A DNA stretch of 64,000 nucleotides from Flavobacteriales bacterium (GTDB taxonomy: Bacteria > Bacteroidota > Bacteroidia > Flavobacteriales_G > JALEGO01), in assembly GCA_020628935.1 (NCBI GenBank), contig JAHDEG010000003.1:62001-126000 (forward strand). Reading direction: 5' to 3'. The stretch's first letter is position 1. The number at the start of each line of letters is the position of its first letter. This document shows positions 43,401-52,519 of the stretch, piece by piece. The position numbers and the translations under genes were made by a program. The notes under the pieces were generated by a model. That model saw only the letters and a list, made by a program, of their open reading frames with translations. It had not been told where the DNA came from and did no database searches.

Positions 43401-44849
43401 ATGTCTAACCAAGACGAAATATTAGAAGAAATAACCTCAAAAGAGTACGAATACGGTTTTGTTACAGAAATCGATTCAGATAAAGCTCCAAAAGGGTTAA
43501 ACGAAGATATTATTAAGTTAATTTCTAGTAAAAAAAACGAGCCAGAATGGTTGTTAGAATATCGCTTAAAAGCATTTGCTCATTGGAAAACAATGGAAGA
43601 ACCACGTGAGTGGGCCCAGCTAAACTATGCCGAAATCGATTTTCAAGATGTACACTATTATGCAGCTCCTCAACCTAAGAAAAAAGTAGATAGCCTAGAT
43701 GAGGTAGACCCTACCTTATTAGAGATGTATAACAAATTAGGTATATCAGTTGATGAGCAAAAACGTTTACAAGGTATAGCTGTAGATATAGTTATGGATA
43801 GCGTTTCAGTAGCTACAACATTTAAAGAAAAATTAGGTGAGTTAGGAATTATTTTTTGTTCATTCGGAGAAGCAGTACAAGAGCACCCAGAACTAATTAA
43901 AAAGTATATGGGTTCCGTTGTGCCTTATACTGATAATTTTTATGCAGCACTAAACGCAGCAGTATTTACCGATGGTTCTTTCTGCTACATACCAAAAGGA
44001 GTGCGTTGCCCAATGGAGCTTTCTACCTATTTCCGAATTAACGAAGCAAACACAGGTCAGTTCGAAAGAACACTAGTAGTTGCAGACAAAGGAAGTTATT
44101 GCAGTTACCTCGAAGGGTGTACAGCACCAATGAGAGACGAAAACCAGTTGCATGCAGCAGTAGTTGAATTGATAACAATGGACGATGCCGAAATAAAGTA
44201 TTCAACCATTCAAAACTGGTACCCTGGCGATAAAAACGGAAAGGGAGGCATCTACAATTTTGTAACAAAAAGAGGTTTGTGTGGAGGTAATAACTCTAAA
44301 ATTTCTTGGACTCAAGTAGAAACCGGCTCAGCAGTAACTTGGAAATACCCAAGCTGTATACTTAAAGGAGATAATTCAATTGGCGAATTTTATTCAGTAG
44401 CAGTAACAAACAATATGCAGCAAGCCGATACAGGCACAAAAATGCTACATATTGGCAAAAACACCCGAAGCACAATTATTTCAAAAGGTATTTCGGCAGG
44501 CAAAAGCCAAAACAGTTACCGAGGGTTGGTTAAAGTAAATAAAACAGCAACTAACGCAAGAAATTTTTCTCAATGCGATTCATTGTTATTGGGCGATAAA
44601 TGCGGAGCGCATACGTTTCCATATATCGAAGCAAGCAATACAACAGCAAAAATAGAGCACGAAGCAACAACTTCAAAAATCGGAGAAGACCAAATATTTT
44701 ACTGTAATCAAAGAGGCATTGACACCGAAAAAGCAATAAGTTTAATTGTGAACGGTTACGCGAAAGATGTATTAAATAAACTCCCTATGGAGTTTGCGGT
44801 AGAAGCTCAAAAACTACTGGCAATTAGCCTTGAGGGTAGCGTAGGATAA
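43401..44849 (+). CDS. sufB: Fe-S cluster assembly scaffold SufB
   Basis: 482 residues. SufB, with SufC and SufD, is the scaffold on which new Fe-S clusters are built. Family signatures are [19 protein letters not shown] (about 50-68), GLGYSP-equivalent regions replaced by [20 protein letters not shown] (about 201-220), [39 protein letters not shown] and the C-terminal [20 protein letters not shown]. The beta-helix core is well formed. A 218-bp gap, unusual for a suf operon, separates it from sufC. Confidence 0.96.
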   Translation: MSNQDEILEEITSKEYEYGFVTEIDSDKAPKGLNEDIIKLISSKKNEPEWLLEYRLKAFAHWKTMEEPREWAQLNYAEIDFQDVHYYAAPQPKKKVDSLDEVDPTLLEMYNKLGISVDEQKRLQGIAVDIVMDSVSVATTFKEKLGELGIIFCSFGEAVQEHPELIKKYMGSVVPYTDNFYAALNAAVFTDGSFCYIPKGVRCPMELSTYFRINEANTGQFERTLVVADKGSYCSYLEGCTAPMRDENQLHAAVVELITMDDAEIKYSTIQNWYPGDKNGKGGIYNFVTKRGLCGGNNSKISWTQVETGSAVTWKYPSCILKGDNSIGEFYSVAVTNNMQQADTGTKMLHIGKNTRSTIISKGISAGKSQNSYRGLVKVNKTATNARNFSQCDSLLLGDKCGAHTFPYIEASNTTAKIEHEATTSKIGEDQIFYCNQRGIDTEKAISLIVNGYAKDVLNKLPMEFAVEAQKLLAISLEGSVG

Positions 44850-45067
44850 ATGAATAATAACATAAAAAATAACTATTTAAAGCTATTCAGGCTGTCTGTT
44901 TTAGTTAAAAATACTAAACTAAAATTTTCTAAAGCTGCTGTGGGCTTCCTTTGGTCGCCTCCTCGCTTAACAAAATATAACGTTTATAATTTTCAAGCTA
45001 TCACTCCCATCCTGGCTAAAAACAAAACAATAACAAACTATTAAGACAACAGCAACATAATTTAATC
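44850..45067 (+). other. Unusual 218-bp gap between sufB and sufC
   Basis: Other suf neighbours here are 0-40 bp apart. An ATG directly follows the sufB stop and opens a 64-codon frame to 45044, but its translation has no domain-like pattern and I do not call it a gene. The gap has an 8-bp inverted repeat (TTTTAGTT and AACTAAAA, around 44904-44929) and a GC-richer patch near 44935-44970. It may hold an internal promoter, an mRNA-processing hairpin or a decayed repeat. Confidence 0.4.
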
Positions 45068-45820
45068 ATGATATCAATAAAAAACCTTCACGCCAGTATT
45101 AATGGCAAAGAAATCTTAAAAGGATTAAACCTTGAAGTTAAGGCAGGAGAAGTTCACGCTATTATGGGCCCAAATGGTTCTGGTAAAAGTACACTAGCAT
45201 CCGTATTGGCTGGTAGAGAAGATTACGAAGTAACACAAGGTGAGGTAACATTCGGTAAAAAAGATTTGTTAGACCTTTCTGCAGAAGATAGAGCAAGAGA
45301 AGGTGTGTTTTTAGCATTTCAATATCCAGTAGAAATACCTGGAGTAAATAACATTACATTTCTTAAAACAGCCGTTAATGAAATAAGAGAATACAAAGGC
45401 AAAGAACCAATGCCTGCAAAAGAATTCTTAAAACTAGTTAAAGAAAAACAAGCACTAGTTGAGCTAGATGGTACTTTAGCAAAAAGATCAGTAAACGAAG
45501 GTTTTAGTGGAGGAGAGAAAAAGAGAAACGAAATTTTTCAAATGGCTATGCTCGATCCTAAATTAGGAATCTTAGATGAAACCGATTCAGGATTAGATAT
45601 TGATGCATTAAGAATTGTTGCAAACGGAGTTAATAAACTAAAAAGCGATAAAAATGCATTTGTTGTAATAACGCATTACCAAAGATTATTAGATCATATA
45701 GTGCCAGATTTTGTACACGTACTATACAAAGGAAAAATAATCAAAACTGGAGGTAAAGAATTGGCTCTCGAATTAGAAGAAAAAGGATACGACTGGATCA
45801 CAAAACCAGAAATGGCTTAA
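45068..45820 (+). CDS. sufC: Fe-S cluster assembly ATPase SufC
   Basis: 250 residues of the ABC ATPase fold: Walker A GPNGSGKST (34-42), Q loop FLAFQYPVEIPG (about 81-92), signature FSGGEKKRNE (about 146-155), Walker B LGILDETDSGLD (about 163-174) and the switch His in VVITHYQRLL. The SufC-specific GEKKRNEIFQM is present. It powers SufBCD. It starts 218 bp after sufB; sufD follows after 19 bp. Confidence 0.96.
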   Translation: MISIKNLHASINGKEILKGLNLEVKAGEVHAIMGPNGSGKSTLASVLAGREDYEVTQGEVTFGKKDLLDLSAEDRAREGVFLAFQYPVEIPGVNNITFLKTAVNEIREYKGKEPMPAKEFLKLVKEKQALVELDGTLAKRSVNEGFSGGEKKRNEIFQMAMLDPKLGILDETDSGLDIDALRIVANGVNKLKSDKNAFVVITHYQRLLDHIVPDFVHVLYKGKIIKTGGKELALELEEKGYDWITKPEMA

Positions 45821-45839
45821 CAACAAACCCTAACCGTTT

Positions 45840-47066
45840 ATGGCAAATACTATTGAACCTAAAAAACAGTTTTTATCTAATTTATCGCCAAATAAAAAAG
45901 GCGATACTGTAAACTGGAATAATGTAGATTTCCCTACATCTAAAACAGAGAAATGGAAATACACCAGAGTAGGTAAACTAACCAAAAATGCTTTCGATAA
46001 TACGTTATCAGAAAACATAACCAAAGAATTTGTAACCGAGCACACAAAAGGGTACAGTCAATATATTACGTTTGATAACGGCAAATTTCAGAGTGCTTTA
46101 AGCTCGTTTAAAAGAGATGCTATACAAGTTGTTTCTACAACAGCAAATTTAGAATTAACACCCGCAATGACTAGCGAAGAAAAAGACATTTTCTCTACCG
46201 TTAACGAAGCTTTTTCAACAGACGGGTTACAAGTAAACATCGCAAAAAACAAAGAAATAAAGTCGCCAGTATTAATTCTTAATATTATTTCGGCCAATAA
46301 TGCCGCGGCAATCCTTCAAAACAACATTAACGTTGGTCAAGGCAGCTCGGTAAACTTTGCATTTAAAACATTAAACACAAACAATTCAGATAACGGACAC
46401 TTTAATGTAGTTAACTTATTTAATGTTGGTGAAAACGCACAACTAAATAGTTTTAACCTGCAAACCCCAAACACAAGTAGCTCTATAATAGAAACAACAC
46501 AAGTTAATTTAGAGCGTTCGTCAACATACTCTTCTTATTACTATTCAACCGATGGTAGCTTAATAAGAAATAATATTACGGCAAAAATTAATGGAGAAGG
46601 TGCAGAAGCAAATTTGTATGGTTTAACATTAGCAAAAGATAAAGCACATATAGATCACTCTACATTAATAGATCATAGAGTGCCAAACTGCGAAAGCAAC
46701 GAAATGTATAAAACAGTTGTAGACGATAAGTCTGTAGGGGTTTTTAACGGAAAAGTATTTGTTCGTCCAGACGCTCAAAAAACAAACGCATTTCAAAGCT
46801 CACAAGCAATAGTACTAAATGATGATGCAAATGTGTATGCAAAGCCTGAATTAGAAATTTATGCCGATGACGTTAAATGTAGCCACGGTTCAACCACAGG
46901 TCAGCTAGACGAAGAAGCAAAATTCTATTTAAAGAGTAGAGGTATTGGTGAAGATGCAGCAAACAAAATGTTAATAAAAGCATTTGCAGCAGAAATAATG
47001 GAAAACATTAAGCCACAGGTAATTGTTGATCAATTTGAAGCACAAATAGAAAAGTACTTCCAATAG
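45840..47066 (+). CDS. sufD: Fe-S cluster assembly protein SufD
   Basis: 408 residues, a SufB paralogue forming the other half of the scaffold. The N-terminal WKYTRVGKLTKNAF (about 40-53) matches the SufD entry motif. The beta-helix core ends with VRPDAQKTNAFQSSQAIVL, ELEIYADDVKCSHGSTTGQL (conserved His) and SRGIGEDAANKMLIKAFAAE. It is encoded between sufC (19 bp gap) and sufS (40 bp gap). Confidence 0.95.
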   Translation: MANTIEPKKQFLSNLSPNKKGDTVNWNNVDFPTSKTEKWKYTRVGKLTKNAFDNTLSENITKEFVTEHTKGYSQYITFDNGKFQSALSSFKRDAIQVVSTTANLELTPAMTSEEKDIFSTVNEAFSTDGLQVNIAKNKEIKSPVLILNIISANNAAAILQNNINVGQGSSVNFAFKTLNTNNSDNGHFNVVNLFNVGENAQLNSFNLQTPNTSSSIIETTQVNLERSSTYSSYYYSTDGSLIRNNITAKINGEGAEANLYGLTLAKDKAHIDHSTLIDHRVPNCESNEMYKTVVDDKSVGVFNGKVFVRPDAQKTNAFQSSQAIVLNDDANVYAKPELEIYADDVKCSHGSTTGQLDEEAKFYLKSRGIGEDAANKMLIKAFAAEIMENIKPQVIVDQFEAQIEKYFQ

Positions 47067-47106
47067 AAGTTTCTGCTTTTTGTGCAATAATCAAATATTC
47101 TAAACT

Positions 47107-48348
47107 ATGGACTTAGCCATTCAAGCGAATCAGAAAATAGATGTACAAAAAGTAAGAGAGGATTTCCCTGTACTTCATCAAAAAGTAAATGGTAGCCCTC
47201 TAGTTTATTTTGATAATGCTGCAAGCACTCAAAAGCCTAAACAAGTAATAGAAGCGATTTCTAATTACTACAAATATGAGCATAGTAATATTCATAGAGG
47301 AGTTCATACATTAAGCCTAAAAGCTACTGAGAAATATGAAAATGCAAGAGGCAAGGTTCAAGCATTTTTAAACGCACCAAAGCCCGAAGAAATTATATTT
47401 ACCAAAGGTACCACAGGCTCAATAAATCTTGTTGCAAATGGGTTTACCACATTATTAAAACCGGGTGATGAAATAATTATCTCGTATTTAGAGCACCACT
47501 CAAACATTGTCCCATGGCAAATGCTCTGTGAACGCACAGGCGCAATATTAAAAGTTATTCCAATGAATGAGGCCGGAGAACTCATTTACGCAGAATATGA
47601 AAAACTACTTTCCAGAAAAACGAAATTAGTTGCTGTAAATCATGTTTCAAATGCACTTGGAACCATTAACCCTATTCAACAGATTATTAATCAAGCGCAC
47701 CAGTATGGTGCAGCAGTACTTATCGATGGTGCTCAATCTGTATCTCATTTTAAAGTAGATGTACAAGCCTTAAATGCCGATTTTTATGTTTTTTCTGCCC
47801 ATAAACTATATGGTCCAACCGGAGTTGGTATCTTGTTCGGAAAAGAAGAATGGTTAAACAAATTACCGCCTTATCAAGGAGGAGGCGATATGATTAAAAC
47901 CGTTACCTTCGAAAAAACCACCTATAACGAATTACCCCATAAGTTTGAGGCCGGAACCCCAAATATAGCTGGTGGTATTGGCCTAGGAGCTGCTGTAGAT
48001 TATATAGAAACCCTTGGTGTAAATAATGTAGGAGCATGGGAGGATGAATTGTTGCATTATGCCGTAGATAAAATGAAAACCTTAGGTACCGTTCGTTTCT
48101 ACGGAACGGCAAAAAATAAAGCTGCAGTTATTTCTTTCCTTTTAGATGGTTGTCATCCTTACGATGTTGGTGCTTTACTCGATCAACAAGGAATAGCCGT
48201 AAGAACAGGTCATCATTGTACACAACCAATTATGGATTGGTATAAAATACCAGGCACATTAAGAGCATCTTTTTCCTTTTATAATACAAAAGAAGAAATA
48301 GATAAATTTATTATTGCCCTCGAAAGAGCCCAAAAAATGCTTTTATAA
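47107..48348 (+). CDS. sufS: Cysteine desulfurase SufS
   Basis: 413 residues, a group II PLP-dependent cysteine desulfurase that makes a protein persulfide from cysteine. It shows YFDNAASTQKPKQVIEAI (about 34-51), HRGVHTLS, the PLP lysine Lys233 in FSAHKLYGPTG, and the active Cys371 in RTGHHCTQPIMDWY. The loop around the Cys is short, as in SufS rather than IscS. The stop overlaps the sufE start, so the persulfide donor and acceptor are translationally linked. Confidence 0.96.
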   Translation: MDLAIQANQKIDVQKVREDFPVLHQKVNGSPLVYFDNAASTQKPKQVIEAISNYYKYEHSNIHRGVHTLSLKATEKYENARGKVQAFLNAPKPEEIIFTKGTTGSINLVANGFTTLLKPGDEIIISYLEHHSNIVPWQMLCERTGAILKVIPMNEAGELIYAEYEKLLSRKTKLVAVNHVSNALGTINPIQQIINQAHQYGAAVLIDGAQSVSHFKVDVQALNADFYVFSAHKLYGPTGVGILFGKEEWLNKLPPYQGGGDMIKTVTFEKTTYNELPHKFEAGTPNIAGGIGLGAAVDYIETLGVNNVGAWEDELLHYAVDKMKTLGTVRFYGTAKNKAAVISFLLDGCHPYDVGALLDQQGIAVRTGHHCTQPIMDWYKIPGTLRASFSFYNTKEEIDKFIIALERAQKMLL

Positions 48349-48761
48349 TGACAATCAAAGAAAAAGAAGAAGAAGTTATTGAGGAGTTCAGTTTTTTTGA
48401 AGATTGGATGGCTAAATACGAATACATAATTGATTTAGGCAAAAACCTAAATGGTTATCCCCCAGAACAAAAAACGCCCGAAAATATTATTAAAGGTTGC
48501 CAATCTCAAGTATGGTTGCACGCCTATATGGATGGAGAAAAACTTATTTACAAGGCCGATAGTGACGCATTAATATCAAAAGGTCTAATTTCCTTATTAG
48601 TAGGCGTACTTTCAGACCAAACCCCCGCAGATATATTATCTAACAAGCTAAAGTTTATAGAAGAAATAGGACTAAACGAACATCTTTCGCCAAATCGTTC
48701 AAACGGATTAAGTTCAATGATTAAAACAATGAAAGCATACGCAATCGCATTTTCTAAGTAA
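48348..48761 (+). CDS. sufE: Sulfur acceptor protein SufE
   Basis: 137 residues. SufE takes sulfur from SufS on its Cys51, seen in NIIKGCQSQVWLHAY, and delivers it to SufB. The flanking YIIDLGKNLNGYPPEQKTPE and LISLLVGVLSDQTPADIL are family-typical. It overlaps the sufS stop by one base and is followed 13 bp later by the DUF59 gene. Confidence 0.95.
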   Translation: MTIKEKEEEVIEEFSFFEDWMAKYEYIIDLGKNLNGYPPEQKTPENIIKGCQSQVWLHAYMDGEKLIYKADSDALISKGLISLLVGVLSDQTPADILSNKLKFIEEIGLNEHLSPNRSNGLSSMIKTMKAYAIAFSK

Positions 48762-48774
48762 ATTTACATCCAAT

Positions 48775-49083
48775 ATGAATAAAGAGCTAGAGAATAAAAT
48801 TATTGAAAAAATAAAAACAGTATACGATCCTGAAATTCCTGTAGATATTTACGAATTAGGACTTATATACAACATTAAAGACCTAGGTGATAAAAAAATT
48901 GGGGTGGATATGACGCTTACTTCTCCCTCTTGCCCTGAAGCAGAAACAATACCTGGCAGGGTAGAGCTAGCAATTAAAGAGTTAGGAGAGGTTGATAGTG
49001 TAGTTGTAGAAATTACCTTTGAGCCGCCATGGGAAAAAGAAATGATGAGCGAAGAAGCCCAACTCGAACTCGGAATGATGTAG
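48775..49083 (+). CDS. DUF59 (MIP18/SufT-like) iron-sulfur assembly factor
   Basis: 102 residues of the DUF59 family. The core motif VYDPEIPVDIYELGLIYNIK (about 16-35) and the conserved Cys in TLTSPSCPEAETIPG are present, with the later VVVEITFEPPWEKEMMSEEA. Homologues (SufT, PaaD, eukaryotic MIP18) help deliver Fe-S clusters. It closes the suf operon. Downstream, a weak hairpin (GCCA-N5-GGC, about 49112-49123) followed by a T-rich stretch may end the transcript. Confidence 0.92.
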   Translation: MNKELENKIIEKIKTVYDPEIPVDIYELGLIYNIKDLGDKKIGVDMTLTSPSCPEAETIPGRVELAIKELGEVDSVVVEITFEPPWEKEMMSEEAQLELGMM

Positions 49084-49239
49084 GTTTTAAACTTGTTTTC
49101 TCTGAATACATGCCATTTTTGGCTTAATTTTTGACATGTTAATAAATAAGCCTAAATACATTACAAAATAAGATAATTGCTGGTTTTTAGTTTAAGCAGT
49201 ATTTATTACCCTAAAGTTTCGTTGTATTGGGTAAATTTA

Positions 49240-49247
49240 TATATTTG
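49240..49247 (+). promoter_or_regulatory. -7 promoter box for the exported protein at 49273
   Basis: TATATTTG matches TAnnTTTG exactly. A TTG at 49222-49224 lies 15 bp upstream, shorter than the usual spacing of about 19. The ATG is 26 bp downstream. Confidence 0.5.
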
Positions 49248-49272
49248 CTAATCAATAAACGATATAATAAGT

Positions 49273-50070
49273 ATGATTACCGCACTCAAAAATAGTCTGT
49301 TCACCTTAATATTAGGTTTAGGATTGAGCGGTGCTTCTTTTGCAGGCACTATCATCTTGGAAGGAAATTACCAAGGTAAGAATCTTTACGTTCAGAATCC
49401 TTTTTCAGGAACGGGAGTAGGTTTCTGTGTTTTTGAAGTTAAAGTAAATGGTGATGTTACTACTGATGAGGTATATTCTAGTGCCTTTGAGATTGACTTA
49501 GCTAACTTTCAGTTAAACATTGGAGATAAAGTAGTTATTGTCGTTCAGCACAGAGACGATTGTCGTCCAAAAATTTTAAACCCTGAGGTTTTAAAGCCAA
49601 AAAGTACGTTTGAAGCTACTGAGGTTAAGGTAAAAGACAATGTTTTAAACTGGAAAACTAAAAACGAATCTGGTAAGCTAGCCTTTGTTGTTGAGCAGTT
49701 TAGATGGAACAAATGGATAAAAGTTGGAGAGGTAGAAGGAAAAGGAACTCCTTCAGAAAATTCTTATTCTTTTCAAGTAGCACCTCACTCAGGTGAAAAC
49801 ATGTTTAGAGTAAAGCAATGCGATTACACAGATGGATGTAACATTTCTAAAACAGCACGTTACCGTTCAACAATGACAGAAGCAACTCTAAAATCGTTAA
49901 AGGTGAAAGAAACGTTAGAGTTTACTGAAGAAACTATGTTTGAAATTTATGATGCATTTGGAAACATTGTTAAAAAAGGGTTTTCAGCTAATGTTGATGT
50001 AAATAATTTCAAAAAAGGTATTTACTATGTGAACTACGATAATAAAACAGAGCAGTTCATTAAGAAGTAA
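49273..50070 (+). CDS. Exported protein with T9SS-like C-terminal domain, unknown function
   Basis: 265 residues. A signal peptide (SLFTLILGLGLSGASFAG) precedes a small beta domain (about 25-105; three Cys: GFCVFEV, HRDDCRPK) and a fibronectin-like region with KQCDYTDGCNISKTARY. The last ~45 residues (MFEIYDAFGNIVKKGF, then KKGIYYVNYDNKTEQFIKK) look like a short T9SS sorting domain, though the match is weaker than in the protein at 14.6 kb. It has its own promoter and terminator, so it is monocistronic. Not recognised as a named family. Confidence 0.75.
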   Translation: MITALKNSLFTLILGLGLSGASFAGTIILEGNYQGKNLYVQNPFSGTGVGFCVFEVKVNGDVTTDEVYSSAFEIDLANFQLNIGDKVVIVVQHRDDCRPKILNPEVLKPKSTFEATEVKVKDNVLNWKTKNESGKLAFVVEQFRWNKWIKVGEVEGKGTPSENSYSFQVAPHSGENMFRVKQCDYTDGCNISKTARYRSTMTEATLKSLKVKETLEFTEETMFEIYDAFGNIVKKGFSANVDVNNFKKGIYYVNYDNKTEQFIKK

Positions 50071-50094
50071 TAAAAAAAAGAATTTAAATAATTA

Positions 50095-50126
50095 AAAACC
50101 TCGTTAGTAATAACGGGGTTTTTTTG
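50095..50126 (+). terminator. Rho-independent terminator after the exported protein gene
   Basis: AAAACCTCGTTA pairs with TAACGGGGTTTT around a GTAA loop (12-bp stem with one T-G pair), followed by a continuing T-run to about 50124. It lies 25 bp after the stop at 50070. Confidence 0.85.
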
Positions 50127-50156
50127 TTTTAATACCATATCTAAAACATAAGAAAA

Positions 50157-50573
50157 ATGATTTTAAACTTAGAACATATTGGCATAGCAGTTAAAGATGT
50201 AAAAAACGCAGAAAAAGTATTTACTAAACTGTTTGGTAAACAGTCTTACAAAGTAGAAAACGTAGCATCAGAAAATGTATCTACTATGTTTTATAAAGTA
50301 GGTAATGTAAAAGTAGAATTACTAGAAGCTACGAATGAAAATAGTGCTATTTCAAAATTTATTGATAAAAAAGGAGAGGGTATACATCATTTAGCATTTG
50401 AAACAGATGATATAACAGCAGAAATAGAACGTTTAAAGCAAGAAGACTTCACAGTACTTAATGATCCTCCAAAAAAAGGCGCAGACAATAAAATGATAAG
50501 CTTTTTACACCCAAAATCAACCAATGGTGTTTTAATAGAGTTATGTCAAGAGATTTCCGAAGAAAAAGGATAG
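50157..50573 (+). CDS. mce: Methylmalonyl-CoA epimerase
   Basis: 138 residues of the glyoxalase/VOC fold. It interconverts (S)- and (R)-methylmalonyl-CoA on the route between propionyl-CoA and succinyl-CoA. Metal ligands fall in LEHIGIAVKD (His7), the central VKVELLEAT, GEGIHHLAFETDD and the late GVLIELCQE. The related mutase is not in this window. The stop is 3 bp from the converging rsmI stop. Confidence 0.92.
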   Translation: MILNLEHIGIAVKDVKNAEKVFTKLFGKQSYKVENVASENVSTMFYKVGNVKVELLEATNENSAISKFIDKKGEGIHHLAFETDDITAEIERLKQEDFTVLNDPPKKGADNKMISFLHPKSTNGVLIELCQEISEEKG

Positions 50574-50576
50574 TGT

Positions 50577-51245
50577 TTAAGCTCCCTCAATAATAACAAC
50601 GATCTCACCTTTTACTTTTTTTTCTTCAAAATGCTTTAGTACGTCATTGGCCGTTCCTCTAATATACTCTTCAAACATTTTAGTGAGTTCTCTTCCTACA
50701 ACAACTTTACGGTTTTCACCTAAATACTCGTTTACTTCTTTCATTAGCTTTAGTAAGCGATGAGGGGATTCGTATAAAACAATAGTTTTTTTCTCTTCTG
50801 CTAATTGCTTCCACTTGGTTTGTCTTCCTTTTTTTTGCGGTAAAAATCCTTCAAAAATAAAAGAATCACATGGCAAGCCAGAAGCTACTAAAGCAGTTAT
50901 AAATGCACAAGCACCAGGTAAAGCCTCTACATGAATGTTATTTTCTATACACGCACGAATAAGTAAAAAACCAGGATCAGAAATACCAGGCATACCGGCA
51001 TCGGTAACAATAGCTACTGAAGAGCTGGTTTCAATAAGCTCAATAAATTCATCTAATTTTTTATGCTCGTTATGCTGGTGGTAAGCTTTAAGGTGCGTGT
51101 CAATTTCGTAATGCTTTAGTAACTTACCTGATTGGCGGGTATCTTCAGCTAAAATAACATCAGCCTCCTTTAAAACACGAACAGCCCTAAAAGTAAAATC
51201 TTCTAAGTTTCCGATAGGGGTAGGTACAATATATAGTTTGGCCAT
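50577..51245 (-). CDS. rsmI: 16S rRNA (cytidine1402-2'-O)-methyltransferase
   Basis: 222 residues, SAM-dependent, tetrapyrrole-methylase fold. Motifs are LYIVPTPIGNLEDFTFRAVR (about 3-22), VILAEDTRQSGKLLKHY (about 30-46), VTDAGMPGISDPG, PGACAFITALVASGLP and TIVLYESPHRLL. At 222 residues it is shorter than some homologues by the C-terminal extension, as usual for this phylum. It follows the M28 gene's upstream neighbour in no evident operon; 14 bp separate it from the M28 stop. Confidence 0.94.
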   Translation of the reverse strand: MAKLYIVPTPIGNLEDFTFRAVRVLKEADVILAEDTRQSGKLLKHYEIDTHLKAYHQHNEHKKLDEFIELIETSSSVAIVTDAGMPGISDPGFLLIRACIENNIHVEALPGACAFITALVASGLPCDSFIFEGFLPQKKGRQTKWKQLAEEKKTIVLYESPHRLLKLMKEVNEYLGENRKVVVGRELTKMFEEYIRGTANDVLKHFEEKKVKGEIVVIIEGA

Positions 51246-51259
51246 TTTGGTTCTGTTTA

Positions 51260-52519
51260 CTATTTATCTAACTCATCTACAAAAAGTGTGAGCAGTTTAA
51301 ATATTTCTTGAAACTTAGTTAACGGCAATGTTTCTGGCTTATCAAAAACATCATGATAAGCACTAATTCCGCCCATTGTGTACATAAAAAAAGCAGGTAT
51401 TCCTTTTTCTGTAAACCAGTAATGGTCGCTATTCATTGCTTTTCCTCTCTTCTTAATTTGTGGTAATAACTCGTTCGAGTTATTAAGGTTTTCTAGTAAA
51501 GAAAACTCTTTTTCATAAATGGATCCATTTACTAAAGTAACGCCTTCTCCTCCCGTTCCCATTATATCCATATTCATTAAAAACCGAATATTATTAATAT
51601 TAAACGTTGGGTTTTCAATAAAATATTTAGAGCCTAAAATACCCACCTCTTCTGCGCCAAATGCCATAAAAACAACGGAATACCTAGAGGGATTAGCGCT
51701 GTAGTATTTTGCTAACGAAAGCAACATTGCAATTCCACTTGCATTATCATTGGCGCCAGGAAAATATGTGTCTTTCCCCAGCTTACCTAAATGATCATAA
51801 TGCCCACTAAATACAATAAAAGAATCGGGTTGCTCGGTTCCAGGAATGTATCCTATTATATTTTGAGTGCGTTGGTTGGCTATTAACTTGGCATCAATAT
51901 TTGTAGTTATTGTTTTTAAAGGTTTTGGCAGCACACTATCCGTTGCAATTACTGTTACAAAATTGTTTTGGTGTTGAGCATAACTAAAGGTTAATTTATT
52001 ATTAGTGCCTTTAATTATTCCTTTAGCTTTAAACGCATTTTCGCGTATTGCTTTATTAACTACCGCAAGCTCATCTGTATTTTTTGGTAGGATGTTAGGG
52101 GAAATGTAAACAAACTTATCTTTCCACTTTTTGTTGGGTTTAGCTTTTATTTTTTTTGCGGTTACAACGTCAAAAGTGCCTTTTTCAGAGGAAGAAGCCG
52201 GAGAAAGGATATAATCATTACCTGTATTTAAAGCCTTGTCATTTATTTGTGTGGTAGCATTATCAGGGAATGTATTTACCGTTATTGCAAAATTTTGGAA
52301 GTAGGATTTATTAAATGTTGATACTCCTATTTTTTTAAACTCCGATGCTATGTAACTTGCTGCTTTTATGTGTCCGTTATCTACATATCCTCTGCCTGCC
52401 ATAAATTCACTTGAGAGTGTATTAATTGCTTGCTTACTATAGGTTGCTTTTTGTGCAGTTAAGTTGGCACAGTAGCTAATAACAAAAATGAATAGTAGAG
52501 ACTTAATAGCTGTGTTCAT
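51260..52519 (-). CDS. Secreted M28-family zinc peptidase
   Basis: About 419 residues from the ATG at 52519, which starts a good signal peptide (SLLFIFVISYCANLTAQ) and overlaps the sirtuin gene by 17 bp. A longer start at 52585 only adds sequence inside that gene. Di-zinc site: VFSGHYDHLGK, PGANDNASGIAMLLSLAKYY, FMAFGAEEVGILGS, NMDIMGTGG and NSDHYWFTEKGIP. It lacks the large PA insert typical of bigger family members, though a degenerate middle domain (about 90-210) is present. It is a distant paralogue of the protein at 25164-26711. Confidence 0.92.
   Translation of the reverse strand: MNTAIKSLLFIFVISYCANLTAQKATYSKQAINTLSSEFMAGRGYVDNGHIKAASYIASEFKKIGVSTFNKSYFQNFAITVNTFPDNATTQINDKALNTGNDYILSPASSSEKGTFDVVTAKKIKAKPNKKWKDKFVYISPNILPKNTDELAVVNKAIRENAFKAKGIIKGTNNKLTFSYAQHQNNFVTVIATDSVLPKPLKTITTNIDAKLIANQRTQNIIGYIPGTEQPDSFIVFSGHYDHLGKLGKDTYFPGANDNASGIAMLLSLAKYYSANPSRYSVVFMAFGAEEVGILGSKYFIENPTFNINNIRFLMNMDIMGTGGEGVTLVNGSIYEKEFSLLENLNNSNELLPQIKKRGKAMNSDHYWFTEKGIPAFFMYTMGGISAYHDVFDKPETLPLTKFQEIFKLLTLFVDELDK

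Noticed and set aside
44850-45044. 64-codon frame directly after sufB
   Set aside because: Low-complexity translation with no domain or membrane pattern; described as part of an unusual gap and not as a gene.
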